Source: Akkermansiaceae bacterium UBA5020 (GTDB taxonomy: Bacteria > Verrucomicrobiota > Verrucomicrobiia > Verrucomicrobiales > DEV007). Taken from it: a stretch of DNA of 61,898 nt. Made by a program: the position numbers and the translations under genes. Every line of letters starts with the position of its first letter. The stretch's first letter is position 1. The notes under the pieces are model-generated. The model was not told the origin of the DNA. It made no database searches and saw only the letters and a list, made by a program, of their open reading frames with translations. This document shows positions 60,489 to 61,898 of the stretch, in pieces. The DNA lies in contig DGXY01000122.1 in the NCBI GenBank assembly GCA_002396885.1, forward strand, positions 42,816 through 104,713. The letters are read 5' to 3'.

Positions 60489-61574
60489 ATGCACTTCCGC
60501 TCCTCCCTCGTAGCTCTCGCCTTTCTTCTGATTTCGAATGGGTCGGCCCGGGCCGATTGGTCGATCGAGACCATCGCGGGTACGGGAAAACAAGGTTTTT
60601 CCGGCGACGGCGGTCCGGCGACCAAGGCGGAGTTGGATAATCCCTTCGGAATCGTCCGGGGACCGGACGGAGCGTTTTACTACTGTGAGTATACCGGCCA
60701 GAGAATTCGGAGAATCGGTAAAGACGGAACCATCACGACCATCGCGGGAACCGGGCAGGTAGGCTTTACCGGCGATGGTGGCCCCGCCCTTGAGGCGACC
60801 TTCAACAAGCCGCACGAACTTCGTTTTGATACGTTCGGGGATCTTTACATTGTGGACATGGTCAATCATGCCGTGCGGAAGATCGACATGAAGACCGGGA
60901 TGATAACAACGATCGCCGGAACCGGACAGCCCGGCTACGGTGGTGACGGCGGTCCGGCGGTGAAGGCGCAATTCAAGCAACCGCATAGTATCCAGTTCGG
61001 GCCCGAGGGCGATTTGTACATCTGCGACATCGGCAACCACGTCATCCGCAAGGTCGACATGAAGACCAAGCGGATCTCGACCATCGCGGGGACCGGCAAA
61101 CCCGGCGAAACGCCGGATGGCGCCCCGGTCAAGGGTACGCCGCTCAAGGGCCCGCGCTCGATCGACTTCGACGCGGCCGGCAACCTCTGGGTCTGCACGC
61201 GCGAGGGCAACCAAGTCTTCAAGCTAGACCTCAAGGCCGACCGGATCACGCACATCGCCGGCAACGGTAAGAAGGGGTTCACCGGCAACGGCGGCCCGGC
61301 CAAGCTCGCCACTCTGAGCGGCCCGAAGGGCGTCGCCATCGACGCCGCCGGGAATGCCTGGCTCGTCGACACCGAATCCCACTCCATCCGCATGGTCGAC
61401 GCCAAGACCGGCAACCTCGAACTGATGATCGGCACCGGCCAGAAGCATGACGGCCCCGACGGCGACCCGCTGAAATGCGGCCTCGCCCGCCCGCACGGCA
61501 TCTGGGTCGACAAGGACGGCGCCGTCTTCGTCGGCGATTCCGAGAACCATCGCGTCCGCGTCCTGAAGAAGTAA
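60489..61574 (+). CDS. Secreted NHL-repeat beta-propeller protein
   Basis: 361 residues from the ATG at 60489 with a signal peptide (SLVALAFLLISNGSARA). About six NHL blades repeat the pattern IAGTG-x-G-x-(S/T)-GDGGPA-x-A followed by P-x-x-(I/L) and D-x-x-N-(H/V)-x-(I/V)-RK: for example ITTIAGTGQVGFTGDGGPAL and HAVRKIDMKTGMITTIAGTG. A closed propeller for binding proteins or glycans, or a lactonase-like fold; no catalytic site evident. The next gene starts 4 bp later. Confidence 0.9.
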   Translation: MHFRSSLVALAFLLISNGSARADWSIETIAGTGKQGFSGDGGPATKAELDNPFGIVRGPDGAFYYCEYTGQRIRRIGKDGTITTIAGTGQVGFTGDGGPALEATFNKPHELRFDTFGDLYIVDMVNHAVRKIDMKTGMITTIAGTGQPGYGGDGGPAVKAQFKQPHSIQFGPEGDLYICDIGNHVIRKVDMKTKRISTIAGTGKPGETPDGAPVKGTPLKGPRSIDFDAAGNLWVCTREGNQVFKLDLKADRITHIAGNGKKGFTGNGGPAKLATLSGPKGVAIDAAGNAWLVDTESHSIRMVDAKTGNLELMIGTGQKHDGPDGDPLKCGLARPHGIWVDKDGAVFVGDSENHRVRVLKK

Positions 61575-61578
61575 GTCC

Positions 61579-61898
61579 ATGCGTGCCGTCCTCGCCCTCC
61601 TCCTCTCCACGTTCTCGGTCTCGGCCGCCGACAGCGTCCAGGAACGCGACACGACCGTGACCAGCACCCCTGGCTTGGTCGCCTTTTGGGATTTCACGAA
61701 GCGTGAAGCCCCGGGCAAGCGCTTCACGGCCCACGTGCCGGCCGGCGCCAAGAACGACAACCCGCTGGATGCGGGCAATTACATCAAGGACCTCTGGCAC
61801 GCCGGCCCCGACGCTTCTTACGCCGACTTCCCGATGCTCGGCTCGGGACCGTTCGGCCAGGCGATCCGGATCAAGGCGGAGACGAACCCCGACTTCCG
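61579..61898 (+). CDS. Secreted protein, N-terminal part (cut by window edge)
   Basis: From the ATG at 61579 an open frame runs off the window end (about 106 residues). Signal peptide RAVLALLLSTFSVSAADS, then TPGLVAFWDFTKREAPGKRF and a Gly/Asp/Tyr-rich stretch (LWHAGPDASYADFPMLGSGP). The GLVAFWDF opening resembles LamG-type lectin domains of exported Planctomycetota/Verrucomicrobiota proteins, but this cannot be settled from the fragment. It forms an operon with the NHL gene. Confidence 0.8.
   Translation, partial: MRAVLALLLSTFSVSAADSVQERDTTVTSTPGLVAFWDFTKREAPGKRFTAHVPAGAKNDNPLDAGNYIKDLWHAGPDASYADFPMLGSGPFGQAIRIKAETNPDF

Overview
The window is a high-GC bacterial chromosome segment that most likely comes from a Verrucomicrobiota member, or a close PVC relative. 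The evidence is the combination of a DUF1592-type planctomycete cytochrome protein next to a DUF1552 protein, a secreted sulfatase fused to esterase-like domains, Tat-exported Gfo/Idh/MocA oxidoreductases, pectin-type beta-helix enzymes, a membrane pyrophosphatase, an MCE/Mla lipid transporter, outer-membrane barrel proteins ending in Phe, and mostly weak or absent Shine-Dalgarno sequences. No phage, transposase, CRISPR or rRNA genes were seen. Organism assignment is inference from gene content only.

Layout. 1-7.2 kb: start of the membrane pyrophosphatase gene, a broken FG-GAP/UnbV gene, a LysR regulator divergent from a CPA2 antiporter, and a minus-strand run gmk-coaC-coaB-MFS. 7.5-18.7 kb: a GH28-like enzyme with a sugar epimerase-like protein, a potassium channel with RCK domain, an SGNH hydrolase, an MFS carrier, a Gfo/Idh/MocA oxidoreductase and a TPR-CPBP membrane protease. 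18.8-27.7 kb: the DUF1592/DUF1552 pair, a pectate lyase-like protein and a 1135-residue three-enzyme fusion (sulfatase plus two alpha/beta hydrolases). 27.8-32.8 kb: recG, a VapBC-type module, a lipid A-type acyltransferase, tRNA-Leu(UAG), sufU and a RelE/RHH module. 32.8-50 kb: mostly housekeeping genes (lysA, recF, argH, fur-like, manA, rlmN, leuC, SRP RNA, trpB, L,D-transpeptidase, rpsT) mixed with a DUF4126 protein, a monoheme secreted protein, a ceramidase-like protein and a Lys/Glu/Ala-rich lipoprotein.

50-61.9 kb: a long minus-strand run mlaE-mlaF-mlaD-hypothetical-coaX-ROK kinase-porin, then on the plus strand a beta-hydroxyacid dehydrogenase coupled to ygfZ, a 3' remnant of a porin gene, two intact porin paralogues in tandem, and an NHL-repeat gene followed by a gene cut by the window edge. 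The porin-like family therefore has three intact copies and one remnant in about 10 kb.

Functional themes: breakdown of acidic, possibly sulfated or pectin-like polysaccharides outside the cytoplasm; envelope lipid and porin maintenance; CoA synthesis split over separate coaB, coaC and coaX genes; and two toxin-antitoxin modules with visible operator repeats. The features most worth follow-up are the three-domain sulfatase fusion, the dispersed inverted-repeat element at 15.5 and 27.8 kb, the porin remnant, and the altered motifs in CoaX and the ROK kinase.
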